From positions 310,001 through 374,000 of the forward strand of contig NZ_PVTT01000001.1 in assembly GCF_003003095.1 (NCBI RefSeq): a stretch of DNA of 64,000 nt, read 5' to 3'. Below, in pieces: positions 1 through 10,359 of this stretch (position 1 is the stretch's first letter; every line of letters starts with the position of its first letter). The translations under genes were made by a program, and so were the position numbers. Origin of the DNA: Hasllibacter halocynthiae. GTDB lineage: Bacteria; Pseudomonadota; Alphaproteobacteria; Rhodobacterales; Rhodobacteraceae. The notes under the pieces were generated by a model, which was not told the origin of the DNA, made no database searches, and was given only the letters and a program-made list of their open reading frames with translations.

Positions 1-66
1 GAATGAAGCACCGGCGGGATTGCGGTTCCGCCGTTCGGGGTGTTCCCCGGGATCAGGCGGGATAAG

Positions 67-104
67 GATTCGGTGGGCGAATCACCCCGAATCATCGGCG
101 AATC
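67..104 (+). promoter_or_regulatory. Cluster of four GANTC (CcrM methylation) sites in the rpoD leader
   Basis: Four GANTC sites lie within 38 bases: GATTC at 67-71 and GAATC at 79-83, 89-93 and 100-104. The last three sit in repeated CGAATCA heptamers spaced 10-11 bases apart, which is one helical turn. The cluster lies 50-87 bases upstream of the rpoD start. In alphaproteobacteria GANTC is methylated by CcrM, and methylated promoters can be bound by GcrA. The sites are seen directly; control of rpoD by methylation is inferred. Confidence 0.5.
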
Positions 105-153
105 ACTATCGGGGCCCGGTGGGCGCCGAGCCGCCGAGGGAGGAGAGCGAGCG

Positions 154-2139
<1,986 letters not shown>

Positions 2140-2157
2140 GGCGGAACCCGTTCCGCC
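2140..2157 (+). terminator. Hairpin directly after rpoD
   Basis: GGCGGAA and TTCCGCC form a perfect 7-bp stem around a CCCG loop, starting one base after the rpoD stop codon. There is no T-tract, so this may be a weak terminator or an mRNA 3'-end stabiliser rather than a full Rho-independent terminator. Confidence 0.4.
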
Positions 2158-2173
2158 ATCCCTGGAGTCGCCC

Positions 2174-2440
2174 ATGTCCTTCCTCAAGAAGCTCTTCGGC
2201 GGCGGCGGCGGCTCTGCGTCCGAGGTGCCGCCCGAGACCCATGAAGGCTTCACGATCCGCCCCGAGCCCGCGCCCGAGGGCGACAAGTGGCGGATCGGCG
2301 CGATGATCGAGAAGGACGGCCGGACCCATCACATGATCCGCGCCGACCTTCTGGAATCGCGCGAGGCGGCGGCCGACGCCTCGCTCCGCAAGGCGCGGCA
2401 GATGATCGACGAGCAGGGCGAGGGGCTGCTGGGCGGCTGA
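2174..2440 (+). CDS. HlyU-family protein
   Basis: This 88-residue protein starts MSFLKKLFGGGGG and continues with the charged, Trp-containing core (GDKWRIGAMIEKDG, THHMIRADLLES) typical of the HlyU family (Pfam HlyU). HlyU itself is a winged-helix activator of toxin genes in Vibrio; many short alphaproteobacterial members are known only by sequence. It lies 34 bases after rpoD behind the hairpin and could be co-transcribed. The family call rests on motif recognition; regulatory function in this organism is inferred. Confidence 0.8.
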   Translation: MSFLKKLFGGGGGSASEVPPETHEGFTIRPEPAPEGDKWRIGAMIEKDGRTHHMIRADLLESREAAADASLRKARQMIDEQGEGLLGG

Positions 2441-2490
2441 TCCGACCCCGCGCGATCCGCGGACGCTTGACGGCGGCGGGGGCTATGGGG

Positions 2491-2505
2491 GAACGATCGG
2501 GGAAC
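2491..2505 (+). promoter_or_regulatory. LexA (SOS) box upstream of rmuC
   Basis: The sequence is GAAC-N7-GAAC, which reads GTTC-N7-GTTC on the other strand. That is the established alphaproteobacterial LexA operator. It ends 23 bases before the rmuC start codon, where a repressor would block transcription. A second exact match lies in front of mmcB in this window. The match is direct; repression by LexA is inferred. Confidence 0.6.
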
Positions 2506-2528
2506 GCACACCGCCGGAGTCGCCCGCC

Positions 2529-3998
2529 ATGACCGACCCACTCCTTCCCGCCGCGATTCTCTGCGGTGCGCTTGCGCTCCTCTTCCTCGTCCTCTGGCTC
2601 TCGGCCCGGGGGCACGCGCCCCGCGCGGCCTCGGCCGAGCGGCGGCTGGCGGAAGGGGCGGACCGGGCGGAGCGGGACGGCGCCGAGATCGTCCGCCTCT
2701 CCTCCGAGGCCGCGCGCCTGCGCGAGGGCGCCGAACGGCTCGAGCGCCAGGCGGAGGGCCTGCGGCAGGAACGGCGCGAGGCGGACGCCCGCGCCGAGGA
2801 TCAGCGCCGCGCCATCCAGGCCACGCTGGACGAGGCGCGCGAGGAGGTCGCGGGCCTGCAGGTCACGAACGAGGGGCTGCGCCGCCAGCTCGCCGCGCGG
2901 GCCGAGCGGCACGACGAGGAGGTGAAGCTCCTCACACGGATGCGCGAGGACATGACCGACCGCTTCAAGGCGCTGGCCGAGCAGACCCTGAAGGATCAGG
3001 GCGAGCGGTTCGGCACCCTCAACCGCGAGCGGGTCGAAGCGTTGATGAAGCCCATGCGCGAGCAGGTCGACCACTTCCAGCGCGAGCTTCGCACCGCCCA
3101 CGAGGGCGCCGCGAAGGATCGCGAGCGTCTGAAGGCCGAGATCGAAGGTCTCTCCCGCCGCTCCGAGGAGGTCTCGAAGGAGGCGGTCGCGCTGACGAAC
3201 GCCCTGAAGGGCGAGAAGCAGCGCCAGGGCGCCTGGGGCGAGATGATCCTCGAGCGGGTGCTCGAGGACAGCGGCCTGCGCCGGGGCGCGGAGTTCGAGA
3301 CGCAGTTCTCGGTCGACGACGGCGAGGGGGGCCGCCGCCGCCCGGACGTCGTGGTGCGGCTGCCCGGCGACAAGGTCGTCGTGATCGATTCGAAGGTCTC
3401 GCTGGTCGCCTACGAGGCGGCCGTGAACGCCGGCGACGAGGAGGAGCGCACGCGCCGGATGCGGGCGCATGTCCAGGCGGTGCAGAGGCATATCGACGAG
3501 CTCGCCGGGCGCGACTATTCCGGCATGGTCCGGGGCGCGGTCGACTACGTTCTGATGTTCATGCCGGTCGAAGGGGCGCTGGCCGCCGCGCTGGAGGTGC
3601 AGGACGACCTGACCTCGCGCGCCATAGCCAAGCGGGTCGGCATCGCGACGCCGACGACGCTGATGATGGCGCTCAGGACGATCCAGCATGTCTGGGCGGT
3701 CGAGCGGCGGGAATCCAACGCTGAGGACATCGCCCGCCGGGCGGGCCTCCTCCATGACAAGATGGCGGGGGTGCTTGAGGCGTTCGAGAAGGTCGGCGAC
3801 CATCTGGACCGCGCCCAGTCGGAGCATTCGACCGCGCTCGACCGCCTCTCTCGGGGCAACGGCAACGTCCTGAACCAGTTCGACACGCTCCGCCGCCTCG
3901 GGGCTCGGACGCGGAAGGACATGCCGGTCGGGTTCGACGCCGAAGGGGACGAAGCGGCGGTGCTGCCGCCGTCCGTCGCCCCCCATGCGGCCGAGTAG
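2529..3998 (+). CDS. rmuC: DNA recombination protein RmuC
   Basis: The 489-residue protein has one N-terminal membrane segment (about residues 6-24), a long charged coiled coil (about 35-230) and the RmuC core domain (about 235-450). The core contains GAWGEMILERVLEDSGL, the PDVVVRLPGDK strand and VVIDSKVSL, which fits the restriction-endonuclease-like fold proposed for the family. RmuC limits DNA inversions at short inverted repeats in E. coli. A LexA-type box lies just upstream, suggesting damage induction. The start has a moderate ribosome site (CCGGAG). Confidence 0.95.
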   Translation: MTDPLLPAAILCGALALLFLVLWLSARGHAPRAASAERRLAEGADRAERDGAEIVRLSSEAARLREGAERLERQAEGLRQERREADARAEDQRRAIQATLDEAREEVAGLQVTNEGLRRQLAARAERHDEEVKLLTRMREDMTDRFKALAEQTLKDQGERFGTLNRERVEALMKPMREQVDHFQRELRTAHEGAAKDRERLKAEIEGLSRRSEEVSKEAVALTNALKGEKQRQGAWGEMILERVLEDSGLRRGAEFETQFSVDDGEGGRRRPDVVVRLPGDKVVVIDSKVSLVAYEAAVNAGDEEERTRRMRAHVQAVQRHIDELAGRDYSGMVRGAVDYVLMFMPVEGALAAALEVQDDLTSRAIAKRVGIATPTTLMMALRTIQHVWAVERRESNAEDIARRAGLLHDKMAGVLEAFEKVGDHLDRAQSEHSTALDRLSRGNGNVLNQFDTLRRLGARTRKDMPVGFDAEGDEAAVLPPSVAPHAAE

Positions 3999-4001
3999 GG
4001 C

Positions 4002-4358
4002 CTAAGGCCGTTCGTCCTCGCCCTTCTTGGGCGGGTAGTAGTCGTCCTTCCCGTCGGGATGCGGCTCGGCGTCCGTCATCGTCGTGACGGAGTTCGGGTC
4101 GTGCGTGGTGCCCGGCATGCGCCCCGCGGCCGTAGCGGCGCGGGCGCGTGCCATCTCGGCCTCCTCCGGGCGGGCGGCGCCCTGCGGCTCGCTCGCGCCG
4201 TCGCCATGACCGAGCGGGTCGGCACGTCCGCGGCCGCGCTCGTCTTCCGCGGGGCGGGGCCGCGCCTCGTCGCGGGCGGGATCGTGGTCGTGAGGGAACG
4301 CCGCCTCGCGGGCAGTCACCTCGCGGCCGTCCTTCGTGGGGTCGTTCCTTCCGGCCAT
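4002..4358 (-). CDS. Small hydrophilic hypothetical protein (118 aa)
   Basis: The minus-strand frame ends three bases after the converging rmuC stop and starts at an ATG with GGAGGA 4-9 bases upstream. The protein is very rich in Asp, Glu, Arg, Pro and Ala, with no hydrophobic segment, and ends KKGEDERP. It looks intrinsically disordered. No family is recognised. The good ribosome site and convergent fit support it as real; composition alone cannot exclude a chance frame in GC-rich DNA. Confidence 0.6.
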   Translation of the reverse strand: MAGRNDPTKDGREVTAREAAFPHDHDPARDEARPRPAEDERGRGRADPLGHGDGASEPQGAARPEEAEMARARAATAAGRMPGTTHDPNSVTTMTDAEPHPDGKDDYYPPKKGEDERP

Positions 4359-4447
4359 GCCGTCCTCCAGTATGCGTGCGTCCGAGAGGGAACGCCTGCA
4401 CGGGACCGGCGTTCCATATTCGGCCTGCCCTGGAAGGAGGACCACCC

Positions 4448-4846
4448 ATGCTACGCGCCGTCCTGACCGCCGCCGTCCTTCTCGTGCCGGGGTCCGTCCT
4501 GCTGCCGGGACAGGGCGACGCCTACCCGGCCGACAACGGACTGCGGGTCTTCCCGACCGATGAAGGCGCGGTAGTTCGGTCCATGGGCGGCGCCGCCGCG
4601 CGCGAGTTCTTCTGCGCCGCCGCCGACTGGGCCGTCCACACGCAGGGCCTGCCGCGTGGGGCGTCGATCGTCCTGACGCGCGACGTGGCGCCCGATCCGG
4701 CGTTCGACGGGGCACGGACCGCCTATTTCGCCTTCGGTGCCGACGGGCGCGGCACCGGCCTCATCGTCCGGCCCCTCGCGGGCGAGAGCATGAGCGCGGC
4801 ACATGCCCTGTTGATCTGCGACCAGGAAGGGCTGTTCGTCGATTGA
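4448..4846 (+). CDS. Secreted hypothetical protein (132 aa)
   Basis: The protein begins with a signal peptide (MLRAVLTAAVLLVPGSVLLPG), followed by a mature part with two Cys residues (EFFCAAADWAV and HALLICDQEG) that could form a disulphide. It is likely periplasmic. The ATG at 4448 follows GGAAGGAGGA. The stop codon TGA overlaps the TTG start of yjbQ, so the two are probably translated together. No function is assigned. Confidence 0.75.
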   Translation: MLRAVLTAAVLLVPGSVLLPGQGDAYPADNGLRVFPTDEGAVVRSMGGAAAREFFCAAADWAVHTQGLPRGASIVLTRDVAPDPAFDGARTAYFAFGADGRGTGLIVRPLAGESMSAAHALLICDQEGLFVD

Positions 4847-5253
4847 TCCTCTCCGAGATCGAGATCCCGACCCGCGGGCCCGGCCTAGTCGAGTTCACGG
4901 ACCGGGCCCGCGACGGTCTTCCGGCGCGCGACGGCCTTCTGACGCTCTTCGTGCGCCACACCTCCTGCTCGATCCTCGTGCAGGAGAACGCTGACCCGGA
5001 CGTCCGCCGCGACCTTCAGGCCTGGGCGGAGCGTCTCGTGCCCCATGCGGACGACCCCGGCATGACGTTCCTGCGCCACCGCGCGGAAGGCCCCGACGAC
5101 ATGCCCGCACACATCCGCGCGGCGCATCTTCCGGTTTCGCTGTCCATCCCCGTCATGGCAGGGCGACCGCTGCTGGGCACCTGGCAGGGCATCTATCTCT
5201 GGGAGCATCGGTCCCGCCCGCACCTGCGGCGGGTGGCGCGTCACTTCGCCTGA
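4843..5253 (+). CDS. yjbQ: YjbQ family protein (UPF0047)
   Basis: The 136-residue protein matches the YjbQ/UPF0047 family, small trimeric proteins with weak thiamine-phosphate synthase activity in vitro and unknown main role. Family signatures are HTSCSILVQENADPDVRRD, the H-Rxx-EGPDDMPAH segment and GTWQGIYLWEHR near the end. The likely start is a TTG whose last two bases are the first two of the upstream TGA stop, implying translational coupling. Confidence 0.93.
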   Translation: MILSEIEIPTRGPGLVEFTDRARDGLPARDGLLTLFVRHTSCSILVQENADPDVRRDLQAWAERLVPHADDPGMTFLRHRAEGPDDMPAHIRAAHLPVSLSIPVMAGRPLLGTWQGIYLWEHRSRPHLRRVARHFA

Positions 5254-5257
5254 TGGA

Positions 5258-5286
5258 CCTCCCCCCGTGGAACCCGCCGGGGGAGG
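5258..5286 (+). terminator. Hairpin after yjbQ
   Basis: CCTCCCCC (5258-5265) pairs with GGGGGAGG (5279-5286) in a perfect 8-bp stem directly after the yjbQ stop. A second GC-rich inverted repeat follows. There is no T-run, so termination strength is uncertain. Confidence 0.4.
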
Positions 5287-5464
5287 CCCGGACGTGAGGG
5301 CCGGGATGGCCTAGGACGCGGACGTCCGTCCATTCGAACCTCGCCCACCGGCCACGTCCACACGGCTCGCCCGTGCGCGCCCCCGCATCCTGTGCCCTGT
5401 GCGGGGGGCTTCCCCAAGGGCTCGCGCGGCGCCATAACCGAGGCGCAAGGGGAGGGACCCGTCC

Positions 5465-5929
5465 ATGCGCTGCCCGTTCTGCGGAAACGTCGATACCCAG
5501 GTGAAGGACTCCCGACCCGCCGAGGATCACGCCGCCATCCGTCGCAGGCGCCACTGCACGCAATGCGGCGGCCGCTTCACCACCTACGAGCGCGTGCAGC
5601 TCCGCGACCTCGTCGTCATAAAGTCCAACGGCCGGCGCGAGGAATTCGACCGCGACAAGCTCTCCCGCTCGATCCGCATCGCGCTGCAGAAGCGGCCCAT
5701 GGAGCCCGAGCGCATGGATCAGATCATCTCGGGCATCGTGCGGCGGCTGGAGTCGCTCGGCGACACGGACGTCCGCTCAGACCGGATCGGCGAGATCGTG
5801 ATGGAGACGCTGCAGCGGGTCGATACCGTCGCCTATGTTCGCTTCGCCAGCGTCTACAAGAATTTCCAGGCCCCGGACGACTTCGAGGACTTCGTGAGCG
5901 AATTACGCCCCAAGGCCCCCGAGGGGTGA
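5465..5929 (+). CDS. nrdR: Transcriptional repressor NrdR
   Basis: NrdR represses ribonucleotide reductase genes according to nucleotide status. The 154-residue protein has the N-terminal zinc ribbon ([17 protein letters not shown], then [17 protein letters not shown]) and an ATP-cone domain (about residues 50-140). Length and both domains are typical. The ATG at 5465 follows AGGGGAGGGACC. The stop overlaps the GTG start of ribD, a pairing common in alphaproteobacteria. Confidence 0.98.
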   Translation: MRCPFCGNVDTQVKDSRPAEDHAAIRRRRHCTQCGGRFTTYERVQLRDLVVIKSNGRREEFDRDKLSRSIRIALQKRPMEPERMDQIISGIVRRLESLGDTDVRSDRIGEIVMETLQRVDTVAYVRFASVYKNFQAPDDFEDFVSELRPKAPEG

Positions 5930-7029
5930 CGGGGGCCGCTTCCGACGACCTGCGCTGGATGGACGTCGCCCTCGCCCTGGGGCGCCGCGGGCTGGGGCAG
6001 ACCGCGCCGAACCCGGCCGTCGGCTGCGTGATCGTTCGGGAGGGCAGGGTGGTCGGCCGGGGCCGCACCGCCCCCGGCGGCAGGCCCCACGCGGAGCGGG
6101 TGGCCCTCGACTTGGCGGGCGCAGCGGCGCGGGGCGGGACCGCCTACGTCACGCTCGAGCCCTGCGCCCATCGGGGCGCGACGGCGCCCTGCGCGGACGC
6201 GTTGATCGAGGCCGGCATCGCCCGATGCGTCCTGGCCCTGCGCGATCCCGACCCCCGCGTGGACGGCGCGGGCGCGGCAAGGATGCGCGCCGCGGGGATC
6301 GAGGTGGTGGAAGGCGTGCGCGCCGGCCGGGCCGCGCGGGATCAGGCGGGCTTCCTCCTCTCGCGCACCGAGGGCAGGCCCTTCGTGACCCTCAAGCTCG
6401 CCGCGACGCTCGACGGGCGGATTGCAACCGCGACGGGCGAGAGCCGCTGGATCACCTCGACCGAGGCGCGCCGCCTCGTCCATGCCGAGCGGGCCCGCCA
6501 CGATGCCGTCCTCGTCGGCGCGGGCACCGTGCGCGCCGACGACCCCGACCTTTCCGTCCGCGGCTTCCCCGTGCCCCGGCAGCCCGTGCGCGCGGTCCTC
6601 TCGCGCCGCCTCGACTTGCCGCTGGGCCGCCTCGCCGCCACGGCGCGCGAGGTGCCCGTGATCCTCGTCCATGGCGAAGGCGCGCCGGGTGACGCCCGGA
6701 CCGCCTGGGATGCCGCCGGCGCAGAGCGGATCGCGATCCCGAGCCCGCGTGGACGGCATGTCGATCCCGCCGCGGCTCTACGGGCACTCGCGGGGAGGGG
6801 GGTGACGCGCGTGCTCTGCGAGGGCGGCGGCACGCTCGCCGCGGCGCTCCTCCAGGCGGGGCTGGCGGACGAGCTCCTCGTCTTCGGCGCGGGCGTCGCC
6901 CTCGGGGCCGAGGGGCGCCCGATGCTCGGTGCGCTCGGCGTGGATGCCCTCGCGGACGCGCCCCGCTTCGCCCTTCGCGAACTGCGCCCCGTGGGGCCGG
7001 ACACCCTCGCGCGGTGGGGCCGTGCCTGA
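5926..7029 (+). CDS. ribD: Riboflavin biosynthesis protein RibD (deaminase/reductase)
   Basis: RibD catalyses the second and third steps of riboflavin synthesis: deamination of the pyrimidine and reduction of its ribose side chain. The N-terminal deaminase domain (about 8-150) shows the zinc site HAERVAL and the Cys pair in [11 protein letters not shown]. The C-terminal reductase domain follows ([23 protein letters not shown]). A GTG start at 5926 overlaps the nrdR stop (GTGA) and gives 367 residues, the usual length. Other rib genes (ribE, ribB, ribH) are spread over the next 12 kb. Confidence 0.97.
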   Translation: MTGAASDDLRWMDVALALGRRGLGQTAPNPAVGCVIVREGRVVGRGRTAPGGRPHAERVALDLAGAAARGGTAYVTLEPCAHRGATAPCADALIEAGIARCVLALRDPDPRVDGAGAARMRAAGIEVVEGVRAGRAARDQAGFLLSRTEGRPFVTLKLAATLDGRIATATGESRWITSTEARRLVHAERARHDAVLVGAGTVRADDPDLSVRGFPVPRQPVRAVLSRRLDLPLGRLAATAREVPVILVHGEGAPGDARTAWDAAGAERIAIPSPRGRHVDPAAALRALAGRGVTRVLCEGGGTLAAALLQAGLADELLVFGAGVALGAEGRPMLGALGVDALADAPRFALRELRPVGPDTLARWGRA

Positions 7030-7070
7030 AGGCGGGCAGGTCCTGCGGAACCCTCCCTCGGTGCATCGCC

Positions 7071-9050
7071 TCATCGCCAGAGGTGGGTCCGGCCCGCCAG
7101 CAGGCCCTGCGCCTTCGCCAGCGCACGCAGGCCGGGGCCGCGACGGGGCACTGCGCCCGAGGCCAGACGCTCGATCGCCACCTCGACGGGGCAGGGCGCG
7201 TTCGTGGCCGGGTCGTGGTAGCGCGGGTAGTCGATCAGCGCCGCATGGACTAGCGCCTCCAGCGTCGCCGCGCCCCGCCGGGCGGGGGCGCCCTCCAGAT
7301 CCGTCGTCAGCCCCCAGCCGGCATAGAACGGCACGCCGAGGCAGGTGACGGGCACCCCCCGCAGGAGGGCCTCGAATCCCAAGGTCGACGTCATGGTCCA
7401 GACTTCGTCCACGGCGTCCAGCAGCGCGGCGGCGTCGACCCCCTCCAGAACCATGTCCGCCAGCGCGTGCGCATCCGGCAGGGCGCCTGGCCGCAGCCCC
7501 CTCTCCACGTCGGGGTGAGGCTTGTAGAGGATCGCGGCACCCGGCCGCGCGGCACGCGCCGCCTCGAGCAGCGCCCGGTTCGTTCGGACCTCGCCCGCGC
7601 CGAGGCGGATCGACGCGTCGTCCTCGACCTGACCGGGCACCAGGACGCGCGGCCCGTCCGGCAGGGGCGGGACGGTGCCGCCGAGGTTGTACTTGCCCAC
7701 CCCCGCGGCCCTGAGCGAGGCGATCAGCCGCTCCGCCCGCCGCGCTTCCCAGTCTCGCAGGGGCCGGACCGCCGCCTCTAGGTCGCTGGGCCGGGACGGG
7801 TCGTAGTAGAGGCCGCGCCCGTCGGTCACGAGGCTGAGCGGCGGGACGAGATCGGCCCCAAGCCCCCGCGAGCGGAGAAACCCGTCCTCGGCCCGCCGCA
7901 GGGCGGGCACGCCGGGAAGCTCGGCCGTTCCCCAGACCAGCAAGTCCCGGCCCTCCGCCTTTGCCTTCTCCACGGCGGGCACCGGGCGGTCCTCGAACGC
8001 GACGCGGCGCCAGCGACCGAACATCCGCTGGATCGACCTGCGCTTCCACAGTCGCATTCCGACTGCCACATGGCCGTGCCGGTCCTCGCGCCAGGCCCGA
8101 AGTCGCGCCTCGAGCTCGTCGAGGGCAGTCTCGAACGTGCCCTCGCGCCCCCGGAACCCGTCCCACCAGAACGGGTGCAGCAGCATCGCCCCAGCGAAGA
8201 TCTGCGCACGCGTGAGCGTCCGGCCCCGGCGTGCCCGCGGCACGAGGCCTTCGGGCGCACGGTCGTCCGTCAGCCCCCAGCCCGCGTAGAAGGGCGCGCC
8301 GAAGACCGCCGGACGGTGCCCCGCGAGGATCGCGTCGAAGCCGCCCTGGGAGGAGAGGGTATAGACCCCCACCGCCCCTTCCAGCAGCGCGCGCAGGCCC
8401 ACGGCCGGATCGGCCAGCTCGCCCGCGCCGGGCGCGTAGTGCCCCGGGCGATGACCCTCGGCCGTCTCCGGATGCGCACGGATCAGGATGCGGGCCCCGG
8501 GATGGTCCTCGCGGGCTGCGAACAGCATCTCGGCGAAGACGGCCTGTGTCCCGCGCGAGGCCGTCACGGCGGCGTCGCCCCGCGTCTGGTCCAGCACGAG
8601 GGCGTATCCCGGCTCCGGCGGCGGGACGGCGGGGTCGTGGGCCGAGTATTTCGATGCCCCCATCGCGGCGAGCCGCTCCATCCCGTCCCGCGCCCGCGAC
8701 AGGAGGGCGGCGTCATCCAGCGGATGGGTCGCCAGGAGCGTCTCGAGATCGCTCGGCCCTGAGGGGTCGAAGTGCACGCCCGATCGATCGAGCGTCAGGC
8801 CCAGCGGCGCCTCGCCCGACCGCCCCGGCAGGACCGAGCGGATCGGCGCGTCCTCGATTCGCAGCACCGCCGCGCCCGTGCGCGCCGCGACCTGCCTGCC
8901 CCGCGCCGAGGCGGGCGAGGCGCCCCAGATCCCGACCGTTCCCCGGGCGTCCGGCCATCCGAGGCGCGGCGACCAACCGGCGCCGCGCAGCATCGCCCGC
9001 AAGCGGCGGTCGGTCAGGAAGCTGCGCGAGAAGACGTGGAGCGGGACCAT
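7071..9050 (-). CDS. kpsC: Capsular polysaccharide beta-Kdo transferase KpsC
   Basis: KpsC builds, with KpsS, the poly-Kdo linker that anchors group 2-type capsules to lipid. The 659-residue protein has the expected internal duplication: PFYAGWGLTDD with an upstream DPSGPSDLE in the first half, and PFYAGWGLTTD with DPSRPSDLE in the second. These are the two glycosyltransferase modules of the family. It is the last gene of a three-gene minus-strand block with an export lipoprotein and kpsS, and converges on ribD. Confidence 0.94.
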   Translation of the reverse strand: MVPLHVFSRSFLTDRRLRAMLRGAGWSPRLGWPDARGTVGIWGASPASARGRQVAARTGAAVLRIEDAPIRSVLPGRSGEAPLGLTLDRSGVHFDPSGPSDLETLLATHPLDDAALLSRARDGMERLAAMGASKYSAHDPAVPPPEPGYALVLDQTRGDAAVTASRGTQAVFAEMLFAAREDHPGARILIRAHPETAEGHRPGHYAPGAGELADPAVGLRALLEGAVGVYTLSSQGGFDAILAGHRPAVFGAPFYAGWGLTDDRAPEGLVPRARRGRTLTRAQIFAGAMLLHPFWWDGFRGREGTFETALDELEARLRAWREDRHGHVAVGMRLWKRRSIQRMFGRWRRVAFEDRPVPAVEKAKAEGRDLLVWGTAELPGVPALRRAEDGFLRSRGLGADLVPPLSLVTDGRGLYYDPSRPSDLEAAVRPLRDWEARRAERLIASLRAAGVGKYNLGGTVPPLPDGPRVLVPGQVEDDASIRLGAGEVRTNRALLEAARAARPGAAILYKPHPDVERGLRPGALPDAHALADMVLEGVDAAALLDAVDEVWTMTSTLGFEALLRGVPVTCLGVPFYAGWGLTTDLEGAPARRGAATLEALVHAALIDYPRYHDPATNAPCPVEVAIERLASGAVPRRGPGLRALAKAQGLLAGRTHLWR

Positions 9051-9107
9051 CGGGTGCGCCTTCTTGCCGGAGAAGGGCGGCCCAGGCGAGGTCCCGCCCC
9101 CCGATCC

Positions 9108-10283
9108 TCAGCCACCCGCCAGCGTGTCCGGCAGCCCGGTCGCCGCCGTGGCCGCCCCGGTGATCGAGGTGATGATCCGCGTGAACTGCGCGTAGGGCGC
9201 CTCTGTCACGTAGACCGTGTCGCCGTCCCGGATCAAAAAGTCGCGCGCCTCGAAGAGGCCGTTCGGCCGCGTCAGGTCGAGGACGTAGATCATCCGCTGG
9301 GCGCCTTGGAGGTCGCCGCGGCCCAGCACCTGCGCGGCTACGGGCTCGGCCTCGTTGCGCAGGACGAACACGCCCGTCGGGTCCGCGGTGGTGGGCGAGA
9401 GGCCACCGACCTGCGCGATCGCCTCCAGCGCGCTGGTAGTCCTCTCCTCGAAGCGGACCTGCGTCTGCGCCCCCGTCGCGCCGAGCGCGGTGAAGGACAG
9501 CGGCGGGTTGTCCACGACGATCGCGTCGCCGTCGCGCAGCGCGATGTCGAGCGCCGGCTCGCGCAGGAGCTCGTCGTACCAGACGGACCTGGACCGCCCG
9601 GCCCGCGTGATCGTCACCTGCGCCGTCTCGGGGTTCGCGGGCACCGCACCGGCCGCCGCCAGCGCCGGCAGGAGCGTCCGGGTAGCCCGCTGCAGCGGCA
9701 CCACGCTGGAGCCTGCTCCGGGAAAGACGATGGACACGGACGCCCCGTCGCCGGCCACGCGCTGGACGAGGACCTGCGGGTCGGGCGTCTGCTCGTCGAG
9801 GCGGGCGGTGATGATGCGCCGCAGCGCCTCGGGCGTCTGGCCGGCGGCGCGGATGCGGCCCGCATAGGGAACGAAGATGAAGCCGGATTCGTCCACCTGC
9901 AGCTCGGGCAGGGCGGCCGCCCCGGCGCCGCCCGTGGCCAGCAGCCCTTCCTCGACGTTCTCGAACACGGTCAAGCCGATGACGTCGCCCGGCCGGATCG
10001 TGTCCGCGCCGATGGCCCCGGCCGCCAGGAAGTGCCGGTCGAAGGTCAGCGCGGGCACCACGGCCGTCGCGCGGGTCACGCGGTCGTTCACCTCGACCAC
10101 GAACGCGTCGCCCGAGCGCAGGACCGAGCCTTCGTAGATCTCGCCCTTGGAGGGGCCGATTCGCGGCAGGATCCCGCAAGCCCCGAGGCCGAGCACGGCC
10201 GAGAGGGCGGCCCCCGTCATGATCCGGGTCCGGCGGCCCGCGATGGATTGGCTCAACTGCCCGCCCCCCTCGTCCTGGGCCAT
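9108..10283 (-). CDS. Polysaccharide export lipoprotein (Wza/KpsD-type, SLBB domains)
   Basis: The 391-residue protein has a signal peptide with a lipobox (SAVLGLGAC, Cys about residue 36), a polysaccharide-export domain (RSGDAFVVEVNDRV) and SLBB-type beta-grasp repeats (ELQVDESGFIFVPYAG; YVLDLTRPNGLFEA, LIRDGDTVYV). Such proteins form the outer-membrane channel for capsule export. Translation may start at the first ATG or at the internal ATG at residue 22, closer to the signal core. It lies between kpsC and kpsS. Confidence 0.9.
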   Translation of the reverse strand: MAQDEGGGQLSQSIAGRRTRIMTGAALSAVLGLGACGILPRIGPSKGEIYEGSVLRSGDAFVVEVNDRVTRATAVVPALTFDRHFLAAGAIGADTIRPGDVIGLTVFENVEEGLLATGGAGAAALPELQVDESGFIFVPYAGRIRAAGQTPEALRRIITARLDEQTPDPQVLVQRVAGDGASVSIVFPGAGSSVVPLQRATRTLLPALAAAGAVPANPETAQVTITRAGRSRSVWYDELLREPALDIALRDGDAIVVDNPPLSFTALGATGAQTQVRFEERTTSALEAIAQVGGLSPTTADPTGVFVLRNEAEPVAAQVLGRGDLQGAQRMIYVLDLTRPNGLFEARDFLIRDGDTVYVTEAPYAQFTRIITSITGAATAATGLPDTLAGG

Positions 10284-10359
10284 GCCTCGGCGAGCGGCCC
10301 CCGGTCGTCCGTCGTTCGTGCGACGCTAGCGCGCGCCGTCGATCCGGGCCAACCGGCCC

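Noticed and set aside
2250-3986. A 578-codon minus-strand frame across rmuC
   Set aside because: Shadow of rmuC; no recognisable motif and Arg/Pro-rich ends.
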